The notes under the pieces were generated by a model. The model did no database searches. It was not told where the DNA came from and saw only the letters and a list, made by a program, of their open reading frames with translations. Made by a program: the position numbers and the translations under genes. Of a stretch of DNA of 64,000 nt, positions 27,587-37,064 are shown one piece after another (position 1 is the stretch's first letter; each line of letters opens with the position of its first letter). Source of the stretch: Leuconostoc citreum (GTDB lineage: Bacteria; Bacillota; Bacilli; Lactobacillales; Lactobacillaceae); contig NZ_PUFH01000005.1 in NCBI RefSeq assembly GCF_004354555.1, positions 496,001-560,000 on the forward strand, read 5' to 3'.

Positions 27587-28598
27587 AATACTCATCCCCG
27601 GCAAACTATTTTTAGCCGGTGAATATGCAATTACACATCCAGGAAATACCGCATTAATTGCGACAACAAAGACTGGTTTATCTGTTGAAATAGAATCAGC
27701 CGCCCAAACATCGGTCATACATTCCAATACAATTACTACCGATTGGCATTTCAACATTACAGAAACCGCAATAGTTAGCACTGACGACTGGCGTTATGTC
27801 AGAGCAGCCGTCAATATTATGCAAGCTTATACCACAACAAATCAATTCAAACCATTAAGCAATATTAACGTCAACATCACTAGTAATCTTAACAGTCCCT
27901 TTGGTAAAATCGGTCTTGGCTCTTCTGCAGCTGTCGTTGTGGGCATAGTTGAAGCTATTAATGCACAATTTAATCTGAAACTACCAATTTTAACACGCTT
28001 TAAATTGGCTAGTCTTGCCCATCTACATGTTCAAAAAAACGGGTCCCTGGGTGATATTGCAGCTATTATGTATGGTGGTGTGATTGCCTATCAAAGTCCT
28101 GATTTATCCAGTTTTAGACAAAATGATGAAAATTGGCTTAGACCATCATTGGCTAACAAAATTTGGCCAAAATTGCATATTGCGCAGTTGCCTTGGCCGC
28201 CAAAGTGGCAGTTACTTTTAGGCGCCACTTTGGAGTCGGCTGATACAAAATCAGCGCTAGAACATTTTATTTTATCAAAACAATTTATTACAGAAAGTCA
28301 ACAAATAGTCCAAAACCTTATCCACACCATTGCTCAAGAAGATTATCCACAATTAGCACTAGGTTTGCGTCGCAATCAAGAGCTACTGCAAAACAGCTTA
28401 CCCACAGGCTATATTACGCCTAAACTTGCCCATTTACTCGAAAGCTTGACCAATATAGCTGGTAAAATTAGCGGTGCTGGCTTTGGCGATAATGGCTTTG
28501 CGGTACTGCAAAACAATGCTGAACAACTAGAGTCAGTTTGGCAACGATATCAAATTGTTGCACAACCTATTATCATTTCACCACAAAAGCGAGGTTAG
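27579..28598 (+). CDS. mvaK2: Phosphomevalonate kinase
   Basis: About 339 residues from ATG 27579, which overlaps the mvaD stop by 8 bp. A GHMP kinase that phosphorylates mevalonate 5-phosphate. Visible: the N-terminal ILIPGKLFLAGEYAITHPG, the glycine/serine loop GKIGLGSSAAVVVG near 109-122, NGSLGDIAAIMYGG in the middle, and the C-terminal KISGAGFGDNGFAV. The reading frame extends 36 bp upstream, but the PGKLFLAGEY start fits the family. Confidence 0.93.
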   Translation: MTKILIPGKLFLAGEYAITHPGNTALIATTKTGLSVEIESAAQTSVIHSNTITTDWHFNITETAIVSTDDWRYVRAAVNIMQAYTTTNQFKPLSNINVNITSNLNSPFGKIGLGSSAAVVVGIVEAINAQFNLKLPILTRFKLASLAHLHVQKNGSLGDIAAIMYGGVIAYQSPDLSSFRQNDENWLRPSLANKIWPKLHIAQLPWPPKWQLLLGATLESADTKSALEHFILSKQFITESQQIVQNLIHTIAQEDYPQLALGLRRNQELLQNSLPTGYITPKLAHLLESLTNIAGKISGAGFGDNGFAVLQNNAEQLESVWQRYQIVAQPIIISPQKRG

Positions 28599-28601
28599 TC
28601 T

Positions 28602-29663
28602 ATGCGTGAATCAGCTCAAGCTCATCGCAAAGATGAGCATTTGTCACTCGGCGTCAATCTTTGGCGTCAGCAAAATTTTCTCACACCTGGTGCAAGTTAC
28701 GAAGATGTGAGATGGTTGCCTGTAGTGTTCCCAGAGATGGCCGTATCCGACACCGATGTAAGTGTTGATTTGTTTAATCATCATTTTGACTGGCCTTTTT
28801 ATATCGAGGCTATGACAGGAGGCTCTGAACTCACCGGACGAATCAATAGTCAGCTAGCCGAAGTGGCTAGAACAACCAACTTAGCCATGGCGGTTGGCTC
28901 ACAATCTATTGCACTCAAAGAACCCGATCTTGCGAGCACTTTTAAAGTTGCTCGCAAACAGCATCCGGATGGCTTTTTAATTGCTAATTTAGGTGCCGAC
29001 CATCCAATTGAAAATGTTCGCGCAGCTGTTGATATGATTGATGCCAATGCCATTGAAATGCATGTCAACGTTGCCCAAGAATTAGTCATGGCCGAAGGCG
29101 ATCGAGAATTTTTTTGGCTAGATAACTTGGCTAACGTTATTGCCAAATCGCCTGTCCCCGTTATCATTAAAGAGGTCGGCTTTGGTATGAGCCAATCAGC
29201 TATAAAAACAATTCAACAATTGAATCCAGCTGCAATCAATATCGGTGGCGCTAACGGTACCAACTTTGCAGTAATTGAACGTCGTCGGAATCGCCAAGCT
29301 GAAACATTGAACATTGATCAATTTGGTTTATCAACAGTTGAAAGCCTTATTTCTGCTCAAATCATGCAAAATCAATACCCTATTATTGCAACTGGTGGTA
29401 TTCAATCAGCCAATGATGTGATTACGAGCTTGATGTTGGGTGCAACATTAGTCTCTAGTGCTGGCTTTATGTTAAAAACATTAATGGATGATGGGCAAAG
29501 TGCTTTAGTACAACAAATTGAGGGTTGGCAATCTGCTTTACCACGATTACTTACCCTACTGGGTGCGCAATCCAACCAAGAGCTCGCCGAAAAACAACGT
29601 CTGTACTCACCCTCTTTACAAAATTTCATCACACAACAAAAAGCGTCACCTGAAAATAGGTGA
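28602..29663 (+). CDS. fni: Type 2 isopentenyl-diphosphate delta-isomerase
   Basis: A 353-residue FMN- and NADPH-dependent isomerase interconverting IPP and DMAPP. Visible: the N-terminal RKDEHLSLG, EAMTGGS (FMN site, about 68-74), AVGSQSIAL, PVIIKEVGFGMS, NIGGANGTNFAVIERRR (key GGxxGTNF) and ATGGIQSANDV. It closes the mevalonate operon. Its stop codon lies inside the terminator hairpin. Confidence 0.95.
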   Translation: MRESAQAHRKDEHLSLGVNLWRQQNFLTPGASYEDVRWLPVVFPEMAVSDTDVSVDLFNHHFDWPFYIEAMTGGSELTGRINSQLAEVARTTNLAMAVGSQSIALKEPDLASTFKVARKQHPDGFLIANLGADHPIENVRAAVDMIDANAIEMHVNVAQELVMAEGDREFFWLDNLANVIAKSPVPVIIKEVGFGMSQSAIKTIQQLNPAAINIGGANGTNFAVIERRRNRQAETLNIDQFGLSTVESLISAQIMQNQYPIIATGGIQSANDVITSLMLGATLVSSAGFMLKTLMDDGQSALVQQIEGWQSALPRLLTLLGAQSNQELAEKQRLYSPSLQNFITQQKASPENR

Positions 29664-29672
29664 TGCTTTTTG
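29639..29672. terminator. Bidirectional terminator between fni and hpt
   Basis: AAAGCGTCACCT-gaaaat-AGGTGATGCTTT forms a 12-bp stem with one G-U pair, flanked by A and T tracts. The fni stop TGA is part of the 3' arm. Confidence 0.88.
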
Positions 29673-29677
29673 TTAGT

Positions 29678-30241
29678 TTATTTAATTAAATCAACCTTGT
29701 CAAAGTCAACAACAGCAATAACTGGTAGATTTCGGAAAAAATTGTTATAGTCCATACCGTAGCCCACTAAAAATTCGTCAGGCACATCTAAACCAAAATA
29801 ATCAACTTCAAAGTCAACAACACGTGCTGCTTTTTTATCAGCTAAAGCCACAGTCGTCACACTAGCGGCTCCTTTTAGCTCAAAGTAGTTATGCAACCAC
29901 TGCATCGTACGTCCTGAATCGATAATTTCATCAACAATCACAACATCTCGACCAGTTAAGTCCATGCTGACATCATGAACCACTTTAACTTGACCTGTTG
30001 ATGATGCGCCAGTATAACTTTTTACATCAATAAAATCAAAATCAACATCCAATGCCATTTTGCGTAGTAAGTCGGTTGCAAAAATCACCCCACCCTTTAA
30101 CACAGCAATAAAAACTGGCCGTTGCTCGTGCTCAGCAAATTGCAATGTTAATTCGTTAGCCACCCGTTGCACCTGGGCTTGAATATCTGTTTCGGTTGCT
30201 AAAACTGTTTTAATCGCTGGATGGTTAATTAATGATTTCAT
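29678..30241 (-). CDS. hpt: Hypoxanthine phosphoribosyltransferase
   Basis: A 187-residue type I phosphoribosyltransferase that salvages hypoxanthine (and guanine) with PRPP to IMP or GMP. Visible: VLKGGVIFATDLLRKM near 48-63, the flexible-loop region VKSYTGASSTG near 73-83 and the PRPP loop VIVDEIIDSGRTM near 101-113. The C-terminal DKKAARVVDFEVDYFGLDVPDEFLVGYGMD (key DYFGL..PDEFLVGYG) is also present. It overlaps purB by 4 bp, so salvage and de novo steps are co-expressed from the purB promoter. Confidence 0.93.
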   Translation of the reverse strand: MKSLINHPAIKTVLATETDIQAQVQRVANELTLQFAEHEQRPVFIAVLKGGVIFATDLLRKMALDVDFDFIDVKSYTGASSTGQVKVVHDVSMDLTGRDVVIVDEIIDSGRTMQWLHNYFELKGAASVTTVALADKKAARVVDFEVDYFGLDVPDEFLVGYGMDYNNFFRNLPVIAVVDFDKVDLIK

Positions 30242-31533
30242 GCCAAACCCACTCTCTTGAAAATATCATCAACATGACGCAAATGATAATGATAATCAAA
30301 TGCATCATCAATTTGTGCCTTGCTCAACTTGTCTGTAATTGTGGGATCTGCATCAACCAACTCACGGAACATTAAGCGTTCATCCCAAGAACGTGCTGTT
30401 AAAGGTTGCACAGTATCATATGCCTGTTCGCGTGATAATCCGGCATCAATAAGACTCAAAAGTAAACGCTGAGAATAAATTAAACCGTACGTACGATCCA
30501 TATTTTGACGCATTGTATCAGGGAAAACACCCAAATTATTCAAAATACCTGTTTGGCGGTCCAATATATAGTCTAATATTGCTGTTGCATCAGCTAAAAT
30601 AATGCGTTCCGCAGAAGAATGAGAAATATCACGTTCGTGCCATAAAGTCACATTTTCAAGTGCTGTCACAGCATAGCCGCGCAACACACGTGCCAAACCA
30701 GTAATATTTTCATCACCAATTGGATTACGCTTATGCGGCATAGCGGAAGACCCTTTTTGGCCTTTGGCAAAGCCTTCTTCAACTTCATGAATTTCCGAGC
30801 GTTGTAAAGAACGAATTTCTGTTGCTAATTCTTCCATTTGTGTTCCAATCAAGGCAATGGTTTGAATGTAATCCGCATGCAAATCACGTGGCAACACTTG
30901 TGATCCAATTGGTTGTGGTGTTAAGCCAAGTTCTTTCATAGCCACAGCCTCAACATAAGGGGGCACGTTGGCAAATGTGCCTACGGCACCAGATAATTTA
31001 CCGGTTTCCACTTCTGCCGATACACGGTCGAATCGTTCAATGGCACGTGATGCTGACGCGTAAAAACGTGCCATCTTCAAACCAAATGTAGTTGGTTCAG
31101 CATGAACACCGTGTGTCCGTCCCATCATCACTGTGTCCTTATACTTTAAAGCTAAAGCTTTTATGGCTGCCTGCCATGCTTTTAAATCTTTCTTGATAAT
31201 GTCATTGGCCTGTCGCAAACGCAAGGCCTGCGCGGTGTCAACAACATCTGTTGACGTTAAGCCATAATGAATCCATTTACGTTCCTCGCCCAACGATTCA
31301 GAAACGTTACGCGTAAAAGCAACGACATCATGACGCGTCGATAATTCAATTTCGGCGATACGATCAACATCAAATGTTGCATGCTTGCGAATTTTGACTA
31401 AGTCAGCTGCCGGAATATGCCCTGCGGCAACCCAACCAGCATCAACAGCAATTTCAACATCAAGCCAAGTCTGATATTGATTATGTAATGACCAAATATC
31501 ACGAAGTGCTTGACGAGAGTAACGTTCTATCAT
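30238..31533 (-). CDS. purB: Adenylosuccinate lyase
   Basis: A 431-residue fumarase/aspartase-superfamily enzyme. It cleaves SAICAR in IMP synthesis and adenylosuccinate in AMP synthesis. Visible: the N-terminal MIERYSRQALRDIWS, HYGLTSTDVVDTA near 87-99, GRTHGVHAEPTTFG (catalytic His, near 138-151) and the signature GSSAMPHKRNPIGDENI near 262-278. It is not in the main pur operon; it has its own PurBox-type promoter and drives hpt downstream. Confidence 0.96.
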   Translation of the reverse strand: MIERYSRQALRDIWSLHNQYQTWLDVEIAVDAGWVAAGHIPAADLVKIRKHATFDVDRIAEIELSTRHDVVAFTRNVSESLGEERKWIHYGLTSTDVVDTAQALRLRQANDIIKKDLKAWQAAIKALALKYKDTVMMGRTHGVHAEPTTFGLKMARFYASASRAIERFDRVSAEVETGKLSGAVGTFANVPPYVEAVAMKELGLTPQPIGSQVLPRDLHADYIQTIALIGTQMEELATEIRSLQRSEIHEVEEGFAKGQKGSSAMPHKRNPIGDENITGLARVLRGYAVTALENVTLWHERDISHSSAERIILADATAILDYILDRQTGILNNLGVFPDTMRQNMDRTYGLIYSQRLLLSLIDAGLSREQAYDTVQPLTARSWDERLMFRELVDADPTITDKLSKAQIDDAFDYHYHLRHVDDIFKRVGLA

Positions 31534-31577
31534 TTTAAGATTTCCTCTGCTTAATTAGTGTTCTATCTTGCAATTCA

Positions 31578-31586
31578 ATTGTACCA
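31578..31586 (-). promoter_or_regulatory. Extended -10 element of the purB promoter
   Basis: The minus strand reads TGGTACAAT, 45 bp before the purB start. There is no -35 consensus; a CGAAC core (31604-31608) occupies that position at the same 26-bp offset seen at purD and purE. Confidence 0.7.
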
Positions 31587-31603
31587 GTTAAATGTGCCCT
31601 TGC

Positions 31604-31693
31604 GTTCGTTATTTTATTAGTTTTATCTCACAAACTCCGTTTTTCATCACCTAAAAGCGAACAATGGAGCTGTTTGATGATATCAAGACGAAC
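31604..31693. promoter_or_regulatory. PurBox cluster of purB-hpt
   Basis: Three CGAAC cores are seen. Box A (31689-31693) and box B (31658-31662) are direct repeats 31 bp apart; box C (31604-31608) is inverted and lies at the -35 position. Flanks such as AAAAGCGAACAAT resemble the PurR PurBox (AWWWCCGAACWWT). PurR binding is inferred. Confidence 0.72.
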
Positions 31694-31711
31694 GTTAGGA
31701 TTGTAAACGTT

Positions 31712-32929
31712 TTATTGAATTAATGTTTGCTGGGGTTTAACTACCCAAGTTGCGATGATATAAGCAATAGCGTACAGTACAGCGATTGCAATAAACACGT
31801 TTTGGTAGGGCATCTTCAAACCATGTACAATAAAACTGGCTAATTGATTACCTGATAAACCAGCTGCCGCCCAGGCAGTTAAAGCCACGCCATGAATTTT
31901 TGAAATTGCTTGCATACCAAAGCGATCCGCGAGCAATGGTGGTAAAGCTGAGAAACCGCCACCATAACCAGCATTAATTAAAAAGAAAGTCATAACTAGT
32001 ACAATAGGCATGAGGCGACTAGCATCTGGTAAGAAAAATGCGGCCAATGACATCATTAATGACATGGCAAAAATAATACGATAAATCGTGTTGCGGTCAC
32101 GCAATCTATCTGAAAAAGTAGCAAAGCCAATACGACCTGCGGCGTTAAAAAACGCATCAATACTAACAATCGTAGCAATAGCGGCTACTGAGAAGACGGC
32201 TGAACCAGAATCATTATGAAGACCTGACAAAATATCTTTTTCTTGTGAAATAATGGCTAGCCCAGCAGTAATATTTAAATAAAACATCAACCAAATACCA
32301 ATAAAATTCGTGTTTTTAATCAAAATCATTGGGCTAAAACGATTTTTCAAAGGTTTTTCATGCCAATTAGCTGGTTTTCTAATCAATAACGCCCCACTTA
32401 ACATCATCAACGCAAAAATGACACTCAAAATCACAAACATTTGCCACAGACCAGCACTTTTTTGCAGTGACATCATAATTGGTGAAAAAATCATTTTTGA
32501 CAAACCAAATCCAGCAACCGCTAATCCAGTCCCTAGGCCTTTATTGTCTTTAAACCATAACATCAAATTTTTGACCGGTGTCAGATAACCGATACCAAGA
32601 CCAATGCCCATGATTACCCCATAAAAAATATAAATACCCACCAGCGATTTCTGCTGAATACTGATGCCTGTACCAACCATACCCACAACAAAGAAAGCAG
32701 TAGATAACATAGCTGATTTTTTAATATCCCGCTCAACAAAAGGTCCCAAAACTGCAGCTGATAAACCTAAAAACAAAATAGCTATCGAAAATGCCCATTC
32801 AACGCTTGGTACCGATTGCCCAATGCTATCAGCAATTGCTTGTTTAAAAACACTCCAAGCATACACTGTTCCAATACTGCCGTGAATGAGTAGCGCTGGC
32901 AATGCTGCTCGTAACCACTTATTTTCCAT
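31712..32929 (-). CDS. MFS transporter, OxlT/OFA-like
   Basis: A 405-residue protein with twelve predicted membrane helices. The opening PALLIHGSIGTVYAWSVF, then GIGLGIGYLTPVKNLMLWFKDNKGLGTG (key GLGIGYLTPV, LMLWFKDNKG) and NAAGRIGFATFSDRLRDRNT (key AAGRIGFATFSDRL) resemble the oxalate/formate antiporter (OFA) group of the major facilitator superfamily. The group moves small carboxylates such as oxalate, formate or pyruvate, so the actual substrate is unknown. It is a single gene upstream of purB, with about 130 bp of AT-rich DNA before it. Confidence 0.85.
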   Translation of the reverse strand: MENKWLRAALPALLIHGSIGTVYAWSVFKQAIADSIGQSVPSVEWAFSIAILFLGLSAAVLGPFVERDIKKSAMLSTAFFVVGMVGTGISIQQKSLVGIYIFYGVIMGIGLGIGYLTPVKNLMLWFKDNKGLGTGLAVAGFGLSKMIFSPIMMSLQKSAGLWQMFVILSVIFALMMLSGALLIRKPANWHEKPLKNRFSPMILIKNTNFIGIWLMFYLNITAGLAIISQEKDILSGLHNDSGSAVFSVAAIATIVSIDAFFNAAGRIGFATFSDRLRDRNTIYRIIFAMSLMMSLAAFFLPDASRLMPIVLVMTFFLINAGYGGGFSALPPLLADRFGMQAISKIHGVALTAWAAAGLSGNQLASFIVHGLKMPYQNVFIAIAVLYAIAYIIATWVVKPQQTLIQ

Positions 32930-33031
32930 GTGACTGATTCTCCTAATAATTTATCTTATCATTTAATCATATTTTTTAAACGGTGTAAACAAAATACGTA
33001 TATTTAATAATAAAATGAGATTAATATAATT

Positions 33032-33062
33032 AAAAACACGAACTTTTTTCAGTTCGTGTTTT
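33032..33062 (-). terminator. Terminator after the esterase gene
   Basis: AAAACACGAACT and AGTTCGTGTTTT form a perfect 12-bp stem followed by T on the minus strand; the esterase stop codon is at its base. The CGAAC inside the stem is regarded as incidental. Confidence 0.85.
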
Positions 33063-33864
33063 ACGACAGTCGTTTTTCTTGTTGATAATTAATCGGTAGC
33101 CACTCAAGCACACGCTCAATTTGTTTATCCCAGTAATACCATTCATGTTCACCGTGACTTGTTTCAAAAACAACATCATATCCCAACGCTTTAATTTGCG
33201 CTATCGATTGCTGATTATTTTCAAACAAATAATCTTCTTCACCAATCCATGCATATAATTTTGGTAGGTTCGTCTGTTGTTGCGTTTGTTGCTGTGCAAG
33301 CGCCAGCAAATCATTTTCTGACCCCTCAAATTTTGACAAATCACCAAAAATACCACGCCAGTAAGCATCATTTTGCCATGTACTACGCTCAGGAAAATTT
33401 GGATTGCCCATTAAAGCACCAGATAATGAAGCTGCATAACTAAATTGTTGGCTGCTAAAAGCCATTTTAAAGGCCCCATAACCGCCCATTGACAAACCTG
33501 CAACAAAATTTTTCTCCCGCCTACGAGATAGTTGTGGTAATAAAGTAGCCACTTTTTCAGGTAATTCTTGTAATAGTGCATCAAAATACGCCATACCGTA
33601 TTGCGTATTGGTATACCAAGCCAAATCTGTGGATGGCATAACAATAGCCACTGGTGTTTGCCGAACCAGTCTTTCAATGCTTGTCCGACGTGACCAAACT
33701 GCCTGATCACCTGACATACCATGCAAAAGATAAAGGACTGGAATATCTTGCAAGTCCGCGTTTCTCCATTGTGGATTATGATCAGACAATTCAGGTAAAA
33801 TCACATGCATGATACGATCTATACCCAAAATTTGGGAGTAATAATTAATTTGTAAATACGCCAT
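33061..33864 (-). CDS. estA: Tributyrin esterase-like alpha/beta hydrolase
   Basis: A 267-residue alpha/beta hydrolase of the esterase D / S-formylglutathione hydrolase-like group, called EstA in lactic acid bacteria. Visible: the oxyanion region LYLLHGMSGDQAVWSR near 45-60, the nucleophile elbow GLSMGGYGAFK near 123-133, the acid region EEDYLFENN near 209-217 and the catalytic histidine in SHGEHEWYYWD near 235-245. There is no signal peptide, so it is cytoplasmic. It probably hydrolyses short-chain acyl esters. It is a single gene with its own terminator. Confidence 0.88.
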   Translation of the reverse strand: MAYLQINYYSQILGIDRIMHVILPELSDHNPQWRNADLQDIPVLYLLHGMSGDQAVWSRRTSIERLVRQTPVAIVMPSTDLAWYTNTQYGMAYFDALLQELPEKVATLLPQLSRRREKNFVAGLSMGGYGAFKMAFSSQQFSYAASLSGALMGNPNFPERSTWQNDAYWRGIFGDLSKFEGSENDLLALAQQQTQQQTNLPKLYAWIGEEDYLFENNQQSIAQIKALGYDVVFETSHGEHEWYYWDKQIERVLEWLPINYQQEKRLS

Positions 33865-33931
33865 TCAAATTATCCTTTCCTTAATTTATACAACGCAAAC
33901 AAGCGTTACCAGCTAGCAGACCAACATATTC

Positions 33932-35596
33932 TTAAAACAGACCTGTAATTTTCCCTGTCTCATCAATGTCAATATCAAGTGCCGCTGGATGTTTTGGTAA
34001 CCCTGGCATCGTTAAAATAGACCCAGTCATCGCCACGAGAAAACCTGCGCCTAATTTGGGCACAAACTCACGAACATGTATCACAAAGTCTTTGGGTGCG
34101 CCCAATCGTTTAGGATCATCAGAAAACGAATATTGCGTTTTAGCCATAATAATCGGCAATTTGTCCCACCCTTGCGCCTTAAAAGCCATGAGTTGTTTTT
34201 GCGCTGTTGCCGATAATTCAACGCCTAACCCACCATAAATTGTGGTGACAATCGCATTAAGCTTATCAATTGCTTCATCTTCTGGTTGATAGAGTGGTGT
34301 GTAGTCTGCTTCTTGATCAGCTGCTTCAATAACCGCTGCTGCCAAATCTTGTGCTCCGGCGCCACCTTCTGCCCAAACTGTTGTCGTATAAGCTGCTGCA
34401 CCAAAGGCCTGTGCATAGTCCTTAATCGCTTGAATTTCCGAATCAGTATCAGCAGAAAAACGATTAATAGCAACAACAACAGGTACACCGTATCGGCCCA
34501 TTGCCTTAAGATGCTGACCTAAGTTTTCTAAACCAGCTGCTAGTGCTGTTAAATTTTCATTATTCAAGTCAGCTAAAGCCACACCCCCATGATGCTTTAA
34601 AGCACGCACTGTGGCAACTACCACAATTGTATCAGGTGTCTTGCCTAGTATTGGGACTTTAACATCCAAAAACTTTTCACCACCCAAATCAGCACCAAAG
34701 CCACCCTCAGTGACTGTATAGTCAGCTAATTGCAGCGCTGTTTTAGTCGCCAAAATTGAGTTTGTTCCCTGTGCAATATTAGCGAATGGGCCACCATGAA
34801 CAATCGCTGGTGTATGTGCCAGCGTCTGAACTAAATTAGGCATAATTGCGTCTTTTAATAGCACAGCTAAAGCACCTGAGACACCTAAATCAGCGACTGT
34901 TACAGGTACTTTCTCATAAGTATAACCAACCACAATACGTGCAACACGCGCTTTTAAATCCATTAAATCCGTAGATAATGTTAAAATAGCCATCAACTCA
35001 GAAGCTACCGTAATATCGAAGCCGTCTTCTCTTGGCACGCCCGATGTTGGGCCTCCCATACCAATTGTGATATGGCGCAAAGCGCGATCATTGATGTCCA
35101 AGACACGTTTCCAAATGATGCGACGTGGGTCAATATTTAATGGGTTGCCTTGTTGTAGGCTATTATCTACAACAGCAGCCAAGGTGTCATGTGCGGCAGT
35201 TAAGGCATGAAAATCACCTGTAAAATGGAGGTTAATATCAGCCATCGGTATCACTTGTGACATACCACCACCCGTTGCACCACCTTTCATTCCCATCACA
35301 GGTCCAAGGGACGGTTCACGCAAAGCAATCATTGTTTTTTTACCAGCTAACGCCAGTGCATCAGCTAGACCAACTGTCACGGTTGATTTTCCTTCACCTG
35401 CTGGCGTTGGATTGATAGATGTTACCAAAATCAACTTCCCTAAGTCCTTTTTGCGGGAAATTGTAGGATCTAATTTAATTTTAGCTTTATCATAACCATA
35501 AGGTAAAATTTCATTTGGTTTCAAACCGGCTTTTTCGGCAATTTGTGTGATTGGTAATATTTCAGCTGATTGCGCAATGGCGATATCGGTCTGCAT
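33932..35596 (-). CDS. fhs: Formate-tetrahydrofolate ligase
   Basis: About 554 residues from ATG 35596, which has GAGGAG upstream; the ATG at 35620 precedes that site and is rejected. The enzyme makes 10-formyl-THF from formate, THF and ATP, the formyl donor for PurN and PurH. Visible: [20 protein letters not shown] near 60-79, [19 protein letters not shown] near 90-108 (key EPSLGPxxGxKGGA), [16 protein letters not shown], and [15 protein letters not shown]. It follows purD by about 40 bp on the same strand, so its expression should follow the purD PurBox promoter. Confidence 0.96.
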   Translation of the reverse strand: MQTDIAIAQSAEILPITQIAEKAGLKPNEILPYGYDKAKIKLDPTISRKKDLGKLILVTSINPTPAGEGKSTVTVGLADALALAGKKTMIALREPSLGPVMGMKGGATGGGMSQVIPMADINLHFTGDFHALTAAHDTLAAVVDNSLQQGNPLNIDPRRIIWKRVLDINDRALRHITIGMGGPTSGVPREDGFDITVASELMAILTLSTDLMDLKARVARIVVGYTYEKVPVTVADLGVSGALAVLLKDAIMPNLVQTLAHTPAIVHGGPFANIAQGTNSILATKTALQLADYTVTEGGFGADLGGEKFLDVKVPILGKTPDTIVVVATVRALKHHGGVALADLNNENLTALAAGLENLGQHLKAMGRYGVPVVVAINRFSADTDSEIQAIKDYAQAFGAAAYTTTVWAEGGAGAQDLAAAVIEAADQEADYTPLYQPEDEAIDKLNAIVTTIYGGLGVELSATAQKQLMAFKAQGWDKLPIIMAKTQYSFSDDPKRLGAPKDFVIHVREFVPKLGAGFLVAMTGSILTMPGLPKHPAALDIDIDETGKITGLF

Positions 35597-35637
35597 CGTT
35601 TTAACTCCTCGTTCCGTCATAGTAAGTATTAACTAGC

Positions 35638-36891
35638 TCATTCTTTCGCTTCGTGTGCTATTGCCTGATAAGCAATATCATGTCTGTATTGAAGTGATGT
35701 ATCTAATTGATCAATTTTATTATAAACTTTTTGTTGTGCCAACGTGGTGTTCACATCATGGGCTACCACTGTTGCAACGCGCCCACCACTGGCAATGCCG
35801 TTTTTCACACCAGCAAAATTAATTACTAACGGTGCAACATCTTTATCTGTTGGCACTTGTGCGCCTTTTATAGGCGCTTCCGGATAGCCCTCAGCCGCTA
35901 GAACAACACCAACATAAACATCAGAGGTTTGCCAGTCAGATGTGATTTGCTCACCATGACATAATTGGTTGATTAAATTATAAAAATCACCAGTGTATTG
36001 TGGCAAAACTACTTGTGCTTCTGGATCCCCAAAGCGCACATTAAATTCAATGACCTTTGGCCCATCGGCAGTCAGCATGACCCCTGTGTATAACACACCA
36101 GAAAACGGTGTGCCCTCCGTTGTCATTGCTGCAATCGTTGGCATCACAAGTTCAGCAATTGCACGTTGACGCGTTACGCTATTAATCCAGCGTACGGGAC
36201 TATATGCGCCCATTCCACCAGTATTAGGTCCTTTATCGTGATCAAAGCGTCGCTTATGATCTTGAGCCAGCGGTGCGTGTGTCACAATCCCGTTTTGCCC
36301 CACCAATGAAAAAATAGAAAATTCGACACCTTCTAAATATTCTTCAATAACTAATTTAGCTTTGGGTTGATGCTTATATACTTTAGATAAATAAGCTTTT
36401 GCATCGGCTTCACTTGTAATAATAGACACACCTTTACCCAAAGCTAAACCATCTAATTTAAAAACAATTGGCAACCCGAGTTTTTCTACAGCAGCTATAG
36501 CGTCAGCCATTGAAGATACTGTGCAAGATTGGGCTGTTGGGATGTGATACTTTTCTAAGATGTGTTTCGTAAATGACTTTGACCCTTCTAGTTGTGCTGC
36601 GACTTTACTAGGTCCAAAAATAGTTAATCCCGATGCTTGAAAAACATCGACTACGCCAAGTGTTAATGGTTCCTCGTTACCAACAAATGTCAAATCAACA
36701 GCCTGTTGAATTGCTAACTCACGTAAGCCAATTAAATCAGTTACGGCAACCTCAGCCAGTTGGATTCCCGTATCACGCATCCCATCATTTCCTGGTGCAA
36801 CAATAACCGTTGTTACTTGTTCACTACGTAAAAATGCCTGTGCTAAAGCATGCTCTCTTGCCCCTGAACCAATGATTAATATTTTTTTCAT
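35638..36891 (-). CDS. purD: Phosphoribosylamine-glycine ligase
   Basis: A 417-residue ATP-grasp enzyme making GAR, the second step of purine synthesis. Visible: the N-terminal KKILIIGSGAREHAL, GPSKVAAQLEGSKSFTK (95-111 region), the ATP-grasp KLDGLALGKGVSI near 144-156, QDHKRRFDHDKGPNTGGMGAYSP (key GPNTGGMGAYSP) and FNVRFGDPEAQVVLP near 277-291. It is separated from the main pur operon by the Nudix gene and has its own PurBox promoter. Confidence 0.96.
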   Translation of the reverse strand: MKKILIIGSGAREHALAQAFLRSEQVTTVIVAPGNDGMRDTGIQLAEVAVTDLIGLRELAIQQAVDLTFVGNEEPLTLGVVDVFQASGLTIFGPSKVAAQLEGSKSFTKHILEKYHIPTAQSCTVSSMADAIAAVEKLGLPIVFKLDGLALGKGVSIITSEADAKAYLSKVYKHQPKAKLVIEEYLEGVEFSIFSLVGQNGIVTHAPLAQDHKRRFDHDKGPNTGGMGAYSPVRWINSVTRQRAIAELVMPTIAAMTTEGTPFSGVLYTGVMLTADGPKVIEFNVRFGDPEAQVVLPQYTGDFYNLINQLCHGEQITSDWQTSDVYVGVVLAAEGYPEAPIKGAQVPTDKDVAPLVINFAGVKNGIASGGRVATVVAHDVNTTLAQQKVYNKIDQLDTSLQYRHDIAYQAIAHEAKE

Positions 36892-36905
36892 CTTATCCTC
36901 TGAAT

Positions 36906-37047
36906 GTTCGTTTTATGACCTTATACATTCCTAGTTTACCAAAAAAAAAAGCCTTTGTGTTCGTATATAAATTATCTTTTTCTAACAAAACAAAAAATCA
37001 TTCGTAAATAACGAACAATCAGACGTTTTTTTAGTTACTAAACGAAC
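36906..37047. promoter_or_regulatory. PurBox cluster of purD-fhs
   Basis: Core A is at 37043-37047 and core B at 37012-37016 (direct repeats 31 bp apart). Core C is inverted at 36959-36963, 53 bp from B. A further inverted core lies at 36906-36910 just upstream of the start codon. Core B lies in one arm of a weak hairpin (37000-37019) followed by T on the minus strand. Confidence 0.72.
36933..36941 (-). promoter_or_regulatory. Extended -10 element of the purD promoter
   Basis: The minus strand reads TGGTAAACT about 42 bp before the purD start, at exactly 26 bp from PurBox core C (36959-36963), as at purB and purE. Confidence 0.68.
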
Positions 37048-37064
37048 GTTTGTATTTTAACCAT

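Noticed and set aside
33032-33062. CGAAC/GTTCG pair after the esterase gene as a PurBox
   Set aside because: It lies inside a perfect terminator stem at the gene's 3' end, without the 31-bp partner or a promoter.
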